NCBI GenBank assembly: GCA_963773195.1
Contig: CAVZAE010000004.1
Location: forward strand, 501,830 to 565,829
Reading direction: 5' to 3'
DNA: 64,000 nt
Source: CAIWHR01 sp963773195
GTDB lineage: Bacteria; Pseudomonadota; Gammaproteobacteria; Burkholderiales; Casimicrobiaceae
Every line of letters begins with the position of its first letter. The first letter of the stretch is position 1. A program made the translations under genes and the position numbers. Below, piece by piece: positions 40,401 through 49,927 of the stretch. Under the pieces are notes generated by a model. The model had not been told where the DNA came from, did no database searches, and was given only the letters and a program-made list of their open reading frames with translations.

Positions 40401-40847
40401 CTATCCGGGCGCGGCTCCCGGCCTGGAGTCGGCCTCGGCGTCGAACGCGAAGACGAGAACCCGTGGAACGTCGCGCGCGATGGCGACTTCCTTCATCATC
40501 GATTGCCGCTCGAATTCGACGTCGACGGTGTAACGGCCGGGATCGAGCTCGACCTGCAGGAACGGACCGTCGAGGCGCGTGTCGAGCAGCTGCCGGCCAT
40601 TGGCATCGGCGATCACGATCCGTGCCGCCGCCAGATACGCTCCGCTCGGGCGCGCGACAGTCACGACCTTGAGCCCGTGTGGTTCGCTGTTGGCGAGAAG
40701 CGCATCCCGCTCGTCGTCGGTAATTCCGCCGGTGACATACCGAAGCCCCTGCGAGGTGATGCCGTCGGTGACCGCGACCGCCGGACCGGCCGCGCACGCC
40801 CAAAATCCCAGGGCGACGAGGCATTGCAAATGTTGCAATCGTTTCAT
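40401..40847 (-). CDS. Small secreted protein of unknown function
   Basis: 148 residues. Signal peptide (LVALGFWACAAGPAVA). The mature part has a stretch GGITDDERDALL, then a beta-sandwich-like region with DGPFLQVELDPGRYTVDVEFE, similar to carboxypeptidase-regulatory-like folds. GAAGGAGG six bases before ATG 40847 fixes the start. No family is recognised; a periplasmic location is likely. Confidence 0.7.
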   Translation of the reverse strand: MKRLQHLQCLVALGFWACAAGPAVAVTDGITSQGLRYVTGGITDDERDALLANSEPHGLKVVTVARPSGAYLAAARIVIADANGRQLLDTRLDGPFLQVELDPGRYTVDVEFERQSMMKEVAIARDVPRVLVFAFDAEADSRPGAAPG

Positions 40848-40929
40848 TGCGTCCTCCTTCGATCGCATTTATGGTAGACATCGCATGAACTCTGCTGTTC
40901 CTGCGGGGGCAATACCCCTTGACTCAGCA

Positions 40930-40958
40930 TTGACGACCCCCGCCCTTGCCTGGATTAG
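40930..40958 (+). promoter_or_regulatory. Sigma-70-like promoter of the osmC-like gene
   Basis: TTGACG (40930-40935), a 17-base spacer and GATTAG (40953-40958) lie about 50 bases before the ATG at 41010. TTGACT at 40919 is a second possible -35. The opposite gene starts at 40847. Confidence 0.45.
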
Positions 40959-41009
40959 ACTTGCAGCTTGTGCCGCGCGCCGATGGCGGCATTCGTTCAG
41001 GAGGTGACA

Positions 41010-41441
41010 ATGAAGCGCACGGCTTCAGCGCATTGGCAGGGCAGTACGCAGGAAGGCAGCGGCACGCTGTCCGCGCAAAGCGGAACGCTGAAGGAGACGC
41101 CTTATTCGTTCAAGGCCCGGTTCGGCGACGGCAAGGGGACGAATCCGGAGGAACTGATCGCGGCCGCGCACGCCGGTTGCTACACGATGGCCTTGTCGTT
41201 CACGCTCAACAATGCCGGCTTCACTGCCGACATCATCGACAGCGAAGCCGTCCTCACGATGGACCAGGTGGACGGCAATCCGACGATCACCGCCGTGCAC
41301 CTGACGACGCGCGCGAGCGTGCCCGGCATCGACGCCGCGAAGTTTGCCGAGCTTGCTTCGGCCGCGAAGACAGGATGCGTCGTCTCCCGCGCGCTGTCGC
41401 CCTCGATCGTCGTCACTCTCGATGCCGCGCTCGCCGCCTGA
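41010..41441 (+). CDS. OsmC family organic hydroperoxide reductase
   Basis: 143 residues, close to OsmC in length. Cys57 (AAHAGCYTMALS) and Cys123 (TGCVVSRALS) are the peroxidatic and resolving cysteines, and GTNPEELI is the family's Glu-containing segment. It reduces organic hydroperoxides in the cytoplasm. AGGAGGT at 41000-41006 precedes the ATG. A sigma-70-like promoter lies upstream. It is followed by the radical SAM gene at 13 bases. Confidence 0.92.
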   Translation: MKRTASAHWQGSTQEGSGTLSAQSGTLKETPYSFKARFGDGKGTNPEELIAAAHAGCYTMALSFTLNNAGFTADIIDSEAVLTMDQVDGNPTITAVHLTTRASVPGIDAAKFAELASAAKTGCVVSRALSPSIVVTLDAALAA

Positions 41442-41454
41442 GGAGATCAATTGC

Positions 41455-42534
41455 ATGAAGGCCCCGGCGCCGCTCAAGGGTCGCGGCGCGACCTTCAACC
41501 CCCCGAACCGCTTCCGGCGCGACGAGCGCCTTGCGTTCGACGACGGTTGGGAGGTCGAGACGGCCGAGGCCGACGCGCCCGCAAAACCCCGGACCGTCGT
41601 CCGCATCCAGCAGGCGCGCACGATCATCGCGCGCAACGAATCGCCGGACATCCCGTTCAACCAGTCGATCAACCCGTACCAGGGCTGCGAGCACGGCTGC
41701 ATCTATTGCTACGCGCGACCGTCGCATGCCTATCTCGACCTTTCGCCAGGCATCGACTTCGAGACGAAGCTTTTCGCGAAACCGGGTGCGCCGGAGCTGC
41801 TCAAGGCCGAGCTCGCGAAGCCGGGTTACGTCGTCGATCCCATCGCGCTCGGCTCCAACACCGACCCGTATCAGCCGATCGAGCGCGAATGGAAGATCAC
41901 GCGGCGCGTGATCGAGGTTCTGGCCGCGTGCGAACACCCGTTGACGATCACGACGAAGGGCGCGCTGATCCTGCGCGACCTCGATTTGCTGGCGCCGCTG
42001 GCGGCCAAGCATCTGGTCCGCGTTTTCATCTCCATTGCCATGCTGGACAAGGACCTCGCGCGCACGCTCGATCCGCGGGCCGCGGCGCCGCGGCGCCGAC
42101 TCGAGATCGTCGCGGCGCTGCATGAGGCCGGCATCCCGGTTGGCGTCAACGTCGCGCCGATCATTCCGCAGCTCACCGACAAGGACATGGAGTCGATCCT
42201 CGAAGCGGCGGCAGCGGCGGGCGCCACCCACGCCGGGTATACGCTGCTGCGGCTGCCGCGAGAGGTGGCGCCGCTGTTCCGCGCGTGGCTCGACGCGCAC
42301 CATCCGTTGCGGGCCGCGCACGTGATGAGCATCGTGCAGGACATCCGCGGCGGCCGCGACAATGACCCGCGCTTCGGCGCGCGGATGCACGGCCAAGGCG
42401 TCTACGCCGATCTGATCCGCAAGCGCTTTCGCCTTGCCTGCAACCGGTTGGGGCTCAACGCCGAGCGCGACGTTCCGCTGGACACCACGCGCTTCCGGCC
42501 GCCCCGGGTCGACGGTCAGCTCGATTTGTTCTAG
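41455..42534 (+). CDS. PA0069 family radical SAM protein
   Basis: 359 residues. Cys78, Cys82 and Cys85 in GCEHGCIYCYARP bind the 4Fe-4S cluster. DPIALGSNTDPYQPIE and the C-terminal DTTRFRPPRVDGQLDLF match the PA0069 family (related to SplB-like proteins). The reaction is unknown. ATG 41455 follows the OsmC gene closely with AGGAG upstream. The frame is open earlier only as a shadow of OsmC. It ends overlapping the convergent DUF2252 gene. Confidence 0.9.
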   Translation: MKAPAPLKGRGATFNPPNRFRRDERLAFDDGWEVETAEADAPAKPRTVVRIQQARTIIARNESPDIPFNQSINPYQGCEHGCIYCYARPSHAYLDLSPGIDFETKLFAKPGAPELLKAELAKPGYVVDPIALGSNTDPYQPIEREWKITRRVIEVLAACEHPLTITTKGALILRDLDLLAPLAAKHLVRVFISIAMLDKDLARTLDPRAAAPRRRLEIVAALHEAGIPVGVNVAPIIPQLTDKDMESILEAAAAAGATHAGYTLLRLPREVAPLFRAWLDAHHPLRAAHVMSIVQDIRGGRDNDPRFGARMHGQGVYADLIRKRFRLACNRLGLNAERDVPLDTTRFRPPRVDGQLDLF

Positions 42535-43946
42535 CTGGGATTCGTTTCGACCTTGATCCGCCCGGCCCGGATCGCGGCCATCAGTTTGGCGTAGTCGCGC
42601 TCGTTCTGGTCCGCGTAGTCGACGGCGAACGACGCCATCGCGTCTTCGAACTGCGTCCCCTTGCCCATGTAAGCCGCGAGCATCACTGCGTCGCAAGACC
42701 GGGCATGCGCTCGCGCGAGCGCCCAGCCACACGCCAAGGCGTACCGGCGAAGGTTCAAGGGCTTCATGATCTCGATCACCGGCTTGATCTTCACATCGGA
42801 GAGCTGCCGGAGATACATGTGCCGTCCGTCGTCCCAGGTCGACCAGCCGAGGAAAATGTCGCTCGCCGCTTGCATGATCCGCTGGCCCACGACGACGCGC
42901 CGGCCGCGATGATCGAAGGCGCTGCGGCCAGCATAGGGCTCGAGCACGGACTCCCGGGCTTCCTTGAATTGCAGGAACAACGGTTCACCGTTGCCGGACA
43001 TGAGCAAGGCGACGCCGCATTCCGTTCCCACGCTACCTACCCCCACGACCTTGATCGCCACGTCGACGAGCCGGTAGCGATCGAGCAGGATCTGGCGCGA
43101 GGGCTCGAGCGTCAACCGATACCCGTGGAACGACCGCTCGATGGCGCGATAGTAGTTCCGATGCTTGCGTACGTCGTCGAGGTGATAGATGAGCGGCGGC
43201 GCGTCGGTAATGCGGGGAGCGTCGCCTTCCTGGTGCGTGAGCTTCGTGAGCTCGTGATGCTGCTCGCTAGCCGTCGTCGACTCGAGCACCCTGCGGCGCG
43301 TGAACAGGCGGAAATCCTCGTCGGTTCCGGTCGTGACCAGCGCCTCGAGGTCGATCGCCGCGTACCAGGAGGTCAGCACCGGCGCCCCCGCGTACTCTGC
43401 CATCTGCTCGCGGTAGCGGCAGGCCGCCCACCAGGCCGCGTCGCGACAGGCCGAGGCGCGGAAACGATTGGCGCGACCCGCGATCACGAAGCTCGCGACG
43501 AGGCGCTTCACGTCCCATTCCCACGGCGCAATCGCGGTCTCATCGAAGTCGTTGAGGTCGAAGACGACCTTCCGCTCCGGTGTCGCGAAACCGCCGAAAT
43601 TCGACAGGTGACAATCGCCGCAGGCCTGCACTTGGACGCCGGTCGACGGCGTATGCGCAAGGTCCGCGGCCATGATGGCTGCCGCGCCCCGGTAGAACGT
43701 GAATGGCGACACCATCATCCGCCCGTAGCGCAGCGGAATGAGTTCCGGCAGGCGGCCCCGGTTGGAAGCGATCAGGATGTCAACCGGATTCGCTCGTGCG
43801 CGCGGCGGCTTCCAGCGCGCGTGGATCTTGCGCGGGCAGCGTTGCCGCAGAGCGAGCCCGAATCGGGCGCGGTCCGAGGATGGCAGCGACTGTACTTGCC
43901 GCGGAAAGGCGGGCGCTCCTTGCGCCCTGCGCGTCCGACTTGCCAT
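42531..43946 (-). CDS. DUF2252 family protein
   Basis: About 471 residues. MMVSPFTFYRGAAAIMAADL, QACGDCHLSNFGGF, FDLNDFDETAIAPWEWDVKR and GVGSVGTECGVALL are hallmarks of DUF2252, a family with a protein-kinase-like fold and no settled activity. ATG 43946 is preferred because AGGA lies eight bases upstream; ATG 43955 is an alternative, and an in-frame start at 44063 is less likely. The next 236 bases up to 44182 show no gene. Confidence 0.85.
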   Translation of the reverse strand: MASRTRRAQGAPAFPRQVQSLPSSDRARFGLALRQRCPRKIHARWKPPRARANPVDILIASNRGRLPELIPLRYGRMMVSPFTFYRGAAAIMAADLAHTPSTGVQVQACGDCHLSNFGGFATPERKVVFDLNDFDETAIAPWEWDVKRLVASFVIAGRANRFRASACRDAAWWAACRYREQMAEYAGAPVLTSWYAAIDLEALVTTGTDEDFRLFTRRRVLESTTASEQHHELTKLTHQEGDAPRITDAPPLIYHLDDVRKHRNYYRAIERSFHGYRLTLEPSRQILLDRYRLVDVAIKVVGVGSVGTECGVALLMSGNGEPLFLQFKEARESVLEPYAGRSAFDHRGRRVVVGQRIMQAASDIFLGWSTWDDGRHMYLRQLSDVKIKPVIEIMKPLNLRRYALACGWALARAHARSCDAVMLAAYMGKGTQFEDAMASFAVDYADQNERDYAKLMAAIRAGRIKVETNPS

Positions 43947-44182
43947 TACGACCATCCTGCGGTCAGGGTAAAGGTCGACAGCGTCGTGGCATTGTAGTGC
44001 ACTTTGTTGTAGTAGACTGACCAGCCCTGCGCCGTGCTCTCGCGACCTGCGATCTGCCGTCACGGTCTACACGCCTGCGATGAAAGTCTTCGCTGCCGCA
44101 GTCGGGTCACAAGCTTGACGCGAAGTTTCGAGAGCGTCGACGTCTCCCCCTCAATTCAAAGCGCAACGGAAGGGGTCATTCC

Positions 44183-45349
44183 ATGACGACGAATCTTCTG
44201 TCCCTCGCCCAGGAAGCCATGGGCGGCGATTTCTCGAGGCTGGCCGGTCAATATCTTGGCGAATCGCAGGGCGCGACGCAGAGCGCTCTGGGCGCACTCC
44301 TGCCCGCAGTGCTGGGCACGATCGTGCAAAAGGGCGCTACGACCGAGAGCGCGTCGGGCCTCATGTCGCTCATCAACAGCGCGAACCTGGACACGAGCTC
44401 GCTTACGAACGTCGGCACCCTGTTTGGTGGCGGCGGCACGGCCGCGAGCGATGTGCTGAAGGCGGGCTCGAGTCGCCTCGTGCCGGCGCTGTTCGGCGAC
44501 AAGAGCGGCGCGCTGGCCAATGCGCTGTCGTCGGCGAGCGGCATCAAGGCGTCATCGGCGACGAACCTGATTGCGCTCGTGGTCCCGATCATCCTCACGC
44601 TCCTGAAGAAGCTGATCGGCGATCGCGGGCTCAACGCGGGCTCGCTCTCGTCGCTGCTCACGAGCCAGGTCCCGAATCTGCAGGGCGCATTCGACGGCCG
44701 CATCACGAGTGCGCTGGGCTTCGCGAACCCGGGCTCGTTCCTGAGCGGCATCGGCGGGGCCGCCGGCGCGGCCGCGGATACCGCAAGGCGCGCAGGCGCT
44801 GCGGTGGCAAGCGGCGCAGCCACAGCGGGCAGCGCCGCCGTGTCCGCCGGCAATGTCGCCGTCGCCGAAGGTCGATCCGCGATGGGACGGCTTCTGCCTT
44901 GGATCATCGCCGCCGTAGTGCTGTTCCTGCTCTGGCTCCTGTTCTGGCCGAAGGCGCCCGCGCCGACGCCGCCGGTCGCTGCGCCGCAGGCCAGCCCACC
45001 CTCCGCGATGGCGCCGGCCACTGTCGTCGTCGTCACATTCCCCGCGAAGGTCTACTTCGACTCCGGGTCGGCGTCGGTCGATGCCGACGGCGGCAAGACA
45101 GTCTCGGCCACGGCCGATGCCGTCAAGAAAGACAATCTGAAGGTGTCTGTCACCGGCTACACCGACAAGTCCGGCGACACCGCGAAGAACGAGGAACTCG
45201 CCAAGAATCGCGCGGCCGCAGTGCGCGACGCGCTCAAGGCCGCCGGCGTGCCCGAAGCCGACATCGAGATGAAGCCGCCGATGTTCGTCGAAGTGGGCGG
45301 CACCGTTACCGACACCGAGGCGCGGCGCGTGGAGATCAACAAGAACTGA
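44183..45349 (+). CDS. DUF937 domain protein fused to an OmpA-like domain
   Basis: 388 residues. An N-terminal DUF937 region of about 150 residues (ATQSALGALLPAVLGTIVQK) is followed by an Ala/Gly-rich linker, one membrane helix (PWIIAAVVLFLLWLLFW) at about 240-257, a proline-rich spacer, and an OmpA-like peptidoglycan-binding domain at about 280-388 (AKVYFDSGSASVDADG, VTGYTDKSGD, EARRVEINKN). It probably spans the inner membrane with the OmpA domain in the periplasm gripping peptidoglycan. GGAAGGGG precedes the ATG. A hairpin follows the stop. Confidence 0.85.
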   Translation: MTTNLLSLAQEAMGGDFSRLAGQYLGESQGATQSALGALLPAVLGTIVQKGATTESASGLMSLINSANLDTSSLTNVGTLFGGGGTAASDVLKAGSSRLVPALFGDKSGALANALSSASGIKASSATNLIALVVPIILTLLKKLIGDRGLNAGSLSSLLTSQVPNLQGAFDGRITSALGFANPGSFLSGIGGAAGAAADTARRAGAAVASGAATAGSAAVSAGNVAVAEGRSAMGRLLPWIIAAVVLFLLWLLFWPKAPAPTPPVAAPQASPPSAMAPATVVVVTFPAKVYFDSGSASVDADGGKTVSATADAVKKDNLKVSVTGYTDKSGDTAKNEELAKNRAAAVRDALKAAGVPEADIEMKPPMFVEVGGTVTDTEARRVEINKN

Positions 45350-45356
45350 GGCAGAT

Positions 45357-45373
45357 GGCATGCGCCGCATGCC
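45357..45373 (+). terminator. Hairpin after the DUF937-OmpA gene
   Basis: GGCATGCG-C-CGCATGCC is a perfect inverted repeat eight bases after the stop codon. Only two T residues follow, so rho-independent termination is uncertain. Confidence 0.35.
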
Positions 45374-45426
45374 TTAACCAACGTATAGTTGAACGGCTCG
45401 GCGGATGCGCTAGAGTCACGTTCCGA

Positions 45427-45471
45427 CCGCATGCCACCTGGCCCCTCGGATAGTCAATGAGGGCCATGCGG
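45427..45471. other. Imperfect long hairpin in a 313-base gene-free stretch
   Basis: CCGCAT...ATGCGG encloses GGCCC-CTC / GAG-GGCC, giving a nested stem of about 13 pairs. It is the clearest structure in 45350-45662, a region in which I find no open frame with coding character and no convincing promoter. Confidence 0.3.
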
Positions 45472-45662
45472 TGAGTCGACCCTGGTGAGAGCTCGACGAC
45501 GACGCGAAGCGCATCGACTCGTGAGTTTTGCCATGATGATTCCCCCTCGACCGCGAGGCATCGGCCACGCGCTGCCGATAGCCCTTGTCATGACCCGTAA
45601 CATCCGTTGCTGATCGTTGTTACTTGCCCCTGAACAAGAGCCTCGCCGCCTGAAAGAGAGCC

Positions 45663-46280
45663 ATGCTCGGATCCGCCGAGATCTTCACGATCTTATTCAT
45701 TACCTTGGGCCCGCTCAAGATGCTCGGGCCCTTCGCCCAGCGCACGCACGACCTCGACGACGCCGCGGTGCGCAGAATCGCGGTGTGGGCGTTCGTGCTC
45801 GCGACCGTGGCCGCGGTGGCCGGGGGCGCAATCGGCCGGATCCTCGCCGCCAACTGGCAGGTGTCCACGGGCTCGCTGGCGATTCCACGGGCATCATCTT
45901 CTTCCTGGTCGCGCTTCGTCAGCTCCTCGAAGGCTACGAGCGCGCACGCTCCCGTTGCGCTGCCGCCACTGCCTGCCTCTCCCGTGGCCGCCGCAGCGAG
46001 GCTGCTGTTTCCGATCGTACTCACGCCCTACGGCATAGCCGCCGTCATCGTGCTGCTGGCCTCCAACCGCGAGACCGAGCGCATCGCATTGATTGATGGA
46101 ATGCTCATCCTGGTGATGGTCCTCAACCTGCTTGCGATGCTGTATGTGCGCCGTCTCGTGACCGGATACAGGACGATCGTGCTGCAGGTGGTGGGGGCGG
46201 TGCTTGGCGTGCTGCAGGCCGGGCTGGCGGTCGAGTTCATCGTGTACGGTCTGCGCGAACTGGGCATTCTGAGCGGGTAG
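45663..46280 (+). CDS. MarC family (UPF0056) membrane protein, with two compensating frameshifts
   Basis: 205 residues, six membrane segments if repaired. The start (AEIFTILFITLGPLKMLGPFA) and the end (LAMLYVRRLVTGY) fit MarC. Between about 45887 and 45940 the correct frame is displaced: there the sequence reads TGIIFFLVALRQLLEGYER in the neighbouring frame. One missing and one extra base would explain it, and the ends are in the same frame. The function of MarC proteins is unclear; a link to antibiotic resistance was withdrawn for the E. coli member. Confidence 0.75.
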   Translation: MLGSAEIFTILFITLGPLKMLGPFAQRTHDLDDAAVRRIAVWAFVLATVAAVAGGAIGRILAANWQVSTGSLAIPRASSSSWSRFVSSSKATSAHAPVALPPLPASPVAAAARLLFPIVLTPYGIAAVIVLLASNRETERIALIDGMLILVMVLNLLAMLYVRRLVTGYRTIVLQVVGAVLGVLQAGLAVEFIVYGLRELGILSG

Positions 46281-46367
46281 CTCCAGTAATACTCCCGCGC
46301 GCGCCGAGAGCTTCAGCGTCAAGAGCATGATGCCGAAGAGTTTAGTCAACCAACAGGAGCATCGGAA

Positions 46368-47929
46368 ATGGCAAAGAGCACGAAATCCGGTGGCAAGCCC
46401 AACATCCTCGTCATCTGGGGCGACGACATCGGCATCTCGAACCTGAGCTGCTACACGCACGGCTTGATGGGCTATCAGACGCCCAACATCGACCGCATCG
46501 CCAAGGAAGGAATGCTGTTCACCGACAGCTACGGCGAGCAGTCCTGCACCGCGGGTCGCTCGTCGTTCATCACCGGCCAGAGCGTCATGCGCACCGGCCT
46601 GTCGAAGGTCGGCATTCCGGCCGCGCCGGTCGGCATGAGCGACAAGATCGTCACGATCGCCGCGCTGTTGAAGGAACAGGGCTACGCGACCGGGCAGTTC
46701 GGCAAGAACCACCTCGGCGACCTGAACTCGATGCTGCCGACCAACCACGGCTTCGACGAGTTCTTCGGCAACCTCTACCACCTGAACGCCGAGGAAGAGC
46801 CGGAGATGTACGACTACCCTCCGGAGAAGGACTTTCCGAATTTCAACAAGACCTTCGGGCCGCGCGGCGTCATCCACTCCTGGGCGACCGACAAGGACGA
46901 CCCGACGGTCGAGCCGCGCTGGGGCAAGGTCGGCAAGCAGAAGATCGAGGACACCGGTCCGCTCACCAAGAAGCGCATGGAGACCTGCGACGACGACTTC
47001 GTTGCCGCGGCCAACGGACTTCATCAAGCGGCAGGACAAGGCCGGCAAGCCGTTCTTCGTCTGGCTCAACACCACGCACATGCACCTGTTCACGCACACC
47101 AAGCCGAAGAGCCTGGGCCAGGCCGGGCGCTGGCAGTCGCCGTACCACGACACGATGATCGACCACGACAAGAACGTCGGGCCAGATGCTCGATCTGCTC
47201 GACGAGCTGGGCATCGCCGAGGACACCTTCGTCATGTACTCGACCGACAACGGCCCGCACCGCAACTCGTGGCCCGACGGCGGCATGACGCCGTTCCGCA
47301 GCGAGAAGAACACCAACTGGGAAGGCGCGTTCCGCATTCCGCTCGCTCGTGCGCTGGCCGGGCAAGATCAAGGCCGGCTCGATCTCCAACGACATCGTCC
47401 AGCATCACGACTGGCTGCCGACCTTCCTGGCGATGGCCGGCGAGCCCGACGTCGTCGACAAGCTGAAGAAGGGCTACAAGGCGATCGGCCGCACCTACAA
47501 GAACCACATCGACGGCTTCAACCTGCTGCCCTACCTGACCGGGCAAGAAGAAGGAGAGCCCGCGCAAGTTCTTCTTCTACATCAGCGACGACGGCGACAT
47601 GCTCGGGATCCGCTACGACAACTGGAAGGTCGTGTTCATGGAGCAGCGCTGCCACGGCACCATGCAGGTCTGGGCCGAGCCGTTCACGCGGCTGCGCCTG
47701 CCGAAGATCTTCAACCTGCGCACCGATCCCTACGAGTTCGCCGACGTCACGTCGAACACCTACTGGGACTGGTTCATCCACCACGCGTACTTCATCTATG
47801 GCGCGCAGTGCGGCGATGGCGAAGTTCGCCGAGACCTTCAAGGACTTCCCGATCATCCAGAAGCCGAACACGTTCACCGTCGACGACGCGCTCAGGAAGA
47901 TGAGCGAAGCGACGAGCGGCGCGGGCTGA
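46368..47929 (+). CDS. Arylsulfatase, Cys-type (five frameshifts)
   Basis: The reconstructed product has about 517 residues. Alkaline-phosphatase-superfamily sulfatase: ILVIWGDDIG gives the metal aspartates, and SCTAGR with Cys60 is the CxAxR site matured to formylglycine. FVMYSTDNGPHRNSWPDGG is the second metal block. It hydrolyses sulfate esters. Frames change near 47013, 47183, 47343, 47543 and 47810; each is explained by extra bases (1, 1, 4, 1, 1). No signal peptide is visible, so it may be cytoplasmic. Its activating enzyme is encoded next, at 48017-49005. TTGATCAAGG and GGAGG follow in the gap. Confidence 0.88.
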
Positions 47930-48016
47930 TGGCGCTCGAAGGCTGGAACAACGGCGCGGCGAAGTCGCCGATCGGCGACTTCGCCGTGTGCTTGATCAAG
48001 GAAGGAGGTCGAGACC

Positions 48017-49005
48017 ATGAATGATTCTGGACAAGCGATCTCGCCTTCCGTGAATTCGGCTGCCGGCGCCGCGCCGGCCGCGAACATGGTGTGGATCCCG
48101 GGCGGCACGTTCCGGATGGGCTCCGACCGGCACTACCCCGAAGAAGCGCCCGCGCACAACGTATCGGTCGACGGATTCTGGATGGATCGCTGTGCGGTGA
48201 CGAACGCGGATTTCGAGCGCTTCGTCGAGGCGACCGGCCACGTGACGCTGGCGGAACGCCCCGCGAATCCCGACGACTATCCGGGTGCCAAGCCGGAAAT
48301 GCTGGTGCCCTCGTCCGTCATGTTCCGCAAGAGCGACGGCCCGGTCGACCTCCGCAATCACTACAACTGGTGGGTCTACGTTGCCGGCGCCGACTGGCGG
48401 CATCCGCGCGGCCCGATCGAGCAACATCCGGAAGCTCATGAATCATCCGGTCGTCCACGTCGCGTACGAGGACGCCGAAGCCTATGCCAAGTGGGCGGGC
48501 AAGGAACTGCCGACTGAGGCCGAATGGGAGTTTGCCGCGCGCGGCGGTCTCGACGGCGCCGAGTTCTGCTGGGGCGACGAGTTCATGCCGGGCGGCAAGC
48601 CGTTCGCCAATACGTGGCAAGGCGAGTTTCCGTGGCAGAACCTCTGCGAGGATGGCTACGAGTGGACCGCGCCGGTCGGCTCGTTTCCGCCGAACGGGTA
48701 CGGCCTCTACGAGATGACCGGCAACGTCTGGGAGTGGACGACCGACTGGTACCAGGACCACGGCAAGATCCAGCAAACCTGCTGCACGATCGACAATCCG
48801 CGCGGTGGCTCCGCCGAGCAGAGCTACGACCCGCAACTCGCCCGACGTCCGCATTCCGCGCAAGGTGATGAAGGGCGGCTCGTACCTGTGCGCGCCCAAC
48901 TATTGCCGACGCTACCGGCCCGCCGCGCGGATGCCGCAGGCGATCGACACGTCGACCTGCCATCTCGGGTTCCGCTGCATCGTGCGTCCGGCGAACAAGA
49001 ACTGA
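48017..49005 (+). CDS. Formylglycine-generating enzyme (two frameshifts)
   Basis: The reconstructed product has 328 residues. FGE-sulfatase fold: MVWIPGGTFRMGSDRHYPEE, NHPVVHVAYEDAEAYAKWAG, GLYEMTGNVWEWT and, near the end, GGSYLCAPNYCRRYRP with the two copper-binding catalytic cysteines. It oxidises the sulfatase cysteine to formylglycine. Extra bases near 48418 and 48837 break the frame; removing them gives SSNIRKLMNHP and DPNSPDVRIPRKV. GGAGG precedes ATG 48017. The presence of both active cysteines separates it from the broader SUMF1-like proteins. Confidence 0.9.
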
Positions 49006-49021
49006 CAGGGAGCCTGCTGCG

Positions 49022-49396
49022 ATGGAGGAGCTGCTGCATGTCCTCGCGCACTACGTCGCCATGGGGGTCGAGGCGATCGCGATCCTGATCATCGCGGTCG
49101 GAAGCATCCAGGCTGTGGTCGAATCAATTCGACTGATGCTGGCCTGGCGCGTGAGCAATATCGAGATGCGCTCCGTTTGGCTCCAGTTCGCGCACTGGCT
49201 GGTCGCGGCGCTCACGTTTCAGCTCGCGGCGGACATCGTCAACACCTCCTTCGCGCCGACGTGGGACGAGGTCGGACGACTGGGTGCCATCGCCGCGATC
49301 CGCACGTTCCTGAGCTACTTCCTCGATCGCGAGGTCGAGACGACCCGGAGGCTTCAGCATGTGAAGGAAGCGAGAGAAGCATCCGATCGGGCCTGA
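49022..49396 (+). CDS. DUF1622 family membrane protein
   Basis: 124 residues. Three membrane segments (AHYVAMGVEAIAILIIAVG; HWLVAALTFQLAADIV; IRTFLSYFLDREVE). The last, with arginine and glutamate, is characteristic of DUF1622. The function is unknown. It lies 16 bases after the FGE gene and continues the same run of genes. Confidence 0.85.
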   Translation: MEELLHVLAHYVAMGVEAIAILIIAVGSIQAVVESIRLMLAWRVSNIEMRSVWLQFAHWLVAALTFQLAADIVNTSFAPTWDEVGRLGAIAAIRTFLSYFLDREVETTRRLQHVKEAREASDRA

Positions 49397-49426
49397 CCGC
49401 GGAGACAATGTATTGAGGAGAAAGCC

Positions 49427-49900
49427 ATGGACAGCCCACCCAAACCCCGCGTGACTTCTCAGTCCAGCGCCGCCGACATTTCGACGGAGCTCGCGTCGCG
49501 TCGCACGGGTATGTCATTCCAGCGCACCCGGATGAGCGCCGACCGGACACTGATGTCGGTGATGCGGACCTCGCTCTCGCTGATCGGCTTCGGCTTCACC
49601 ATCTTCCAGATCTTTCAGAAGGCGCACGAGGCGGACATCCTCAAGAGCAGCCTGGCGCCGCGCCACTTTGGCGAGGCGCTCGTCCTCCTTGGCATCGGGA
49701 TGCTGGTTGTGGGCATCGGCTACCACGTCTACTTCATGATGGGGCTGCGCAGGGAGCGCGTGATGCTCAAAGCCGATGGCCTCATACATGCCGAGAGCCA
49801 GTTCCCGCTCTCCCTCACGTTGATCGTCGCGCTGCTGCTGCTCCTTATCGGCTTCTTTGCGATCGCGAGCATGGTCTTCGGCATCGGACCGTTCGGCTAA
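49427..49900 (+). CDS. DUF202 family (YidH-like) membrane protein
   Basis: 157 residues. Charged N-terminus, then RRTGMSFQRTRMSADRTLM and three membrane helices (SLSLIGFGFTIFQIF; LGIGMLVVGIGYHVY; LTLIVALLLLLIGFF), the DUF202 pattern. The function is not established. GGAG precedes ATG 49427. Confidence 0.85.
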   Translation: MDSPPKPRVTSQSSAADISTELASRRTGMSFQRTRMSADRTLMSVMRTSLSLIGFGFTIFQIFQKAHEADILKSSLAPRHFGEALVLLGIGMLVVGIGYHVYFMMGLRRERVMLKADGLIHAESQFPLSLTLIVALLLLLIGFFAIASMVFGIGPFG

Positions 49901-49927
49901 CCCTCGCAGAAATTCGGGGAGGCGCAC

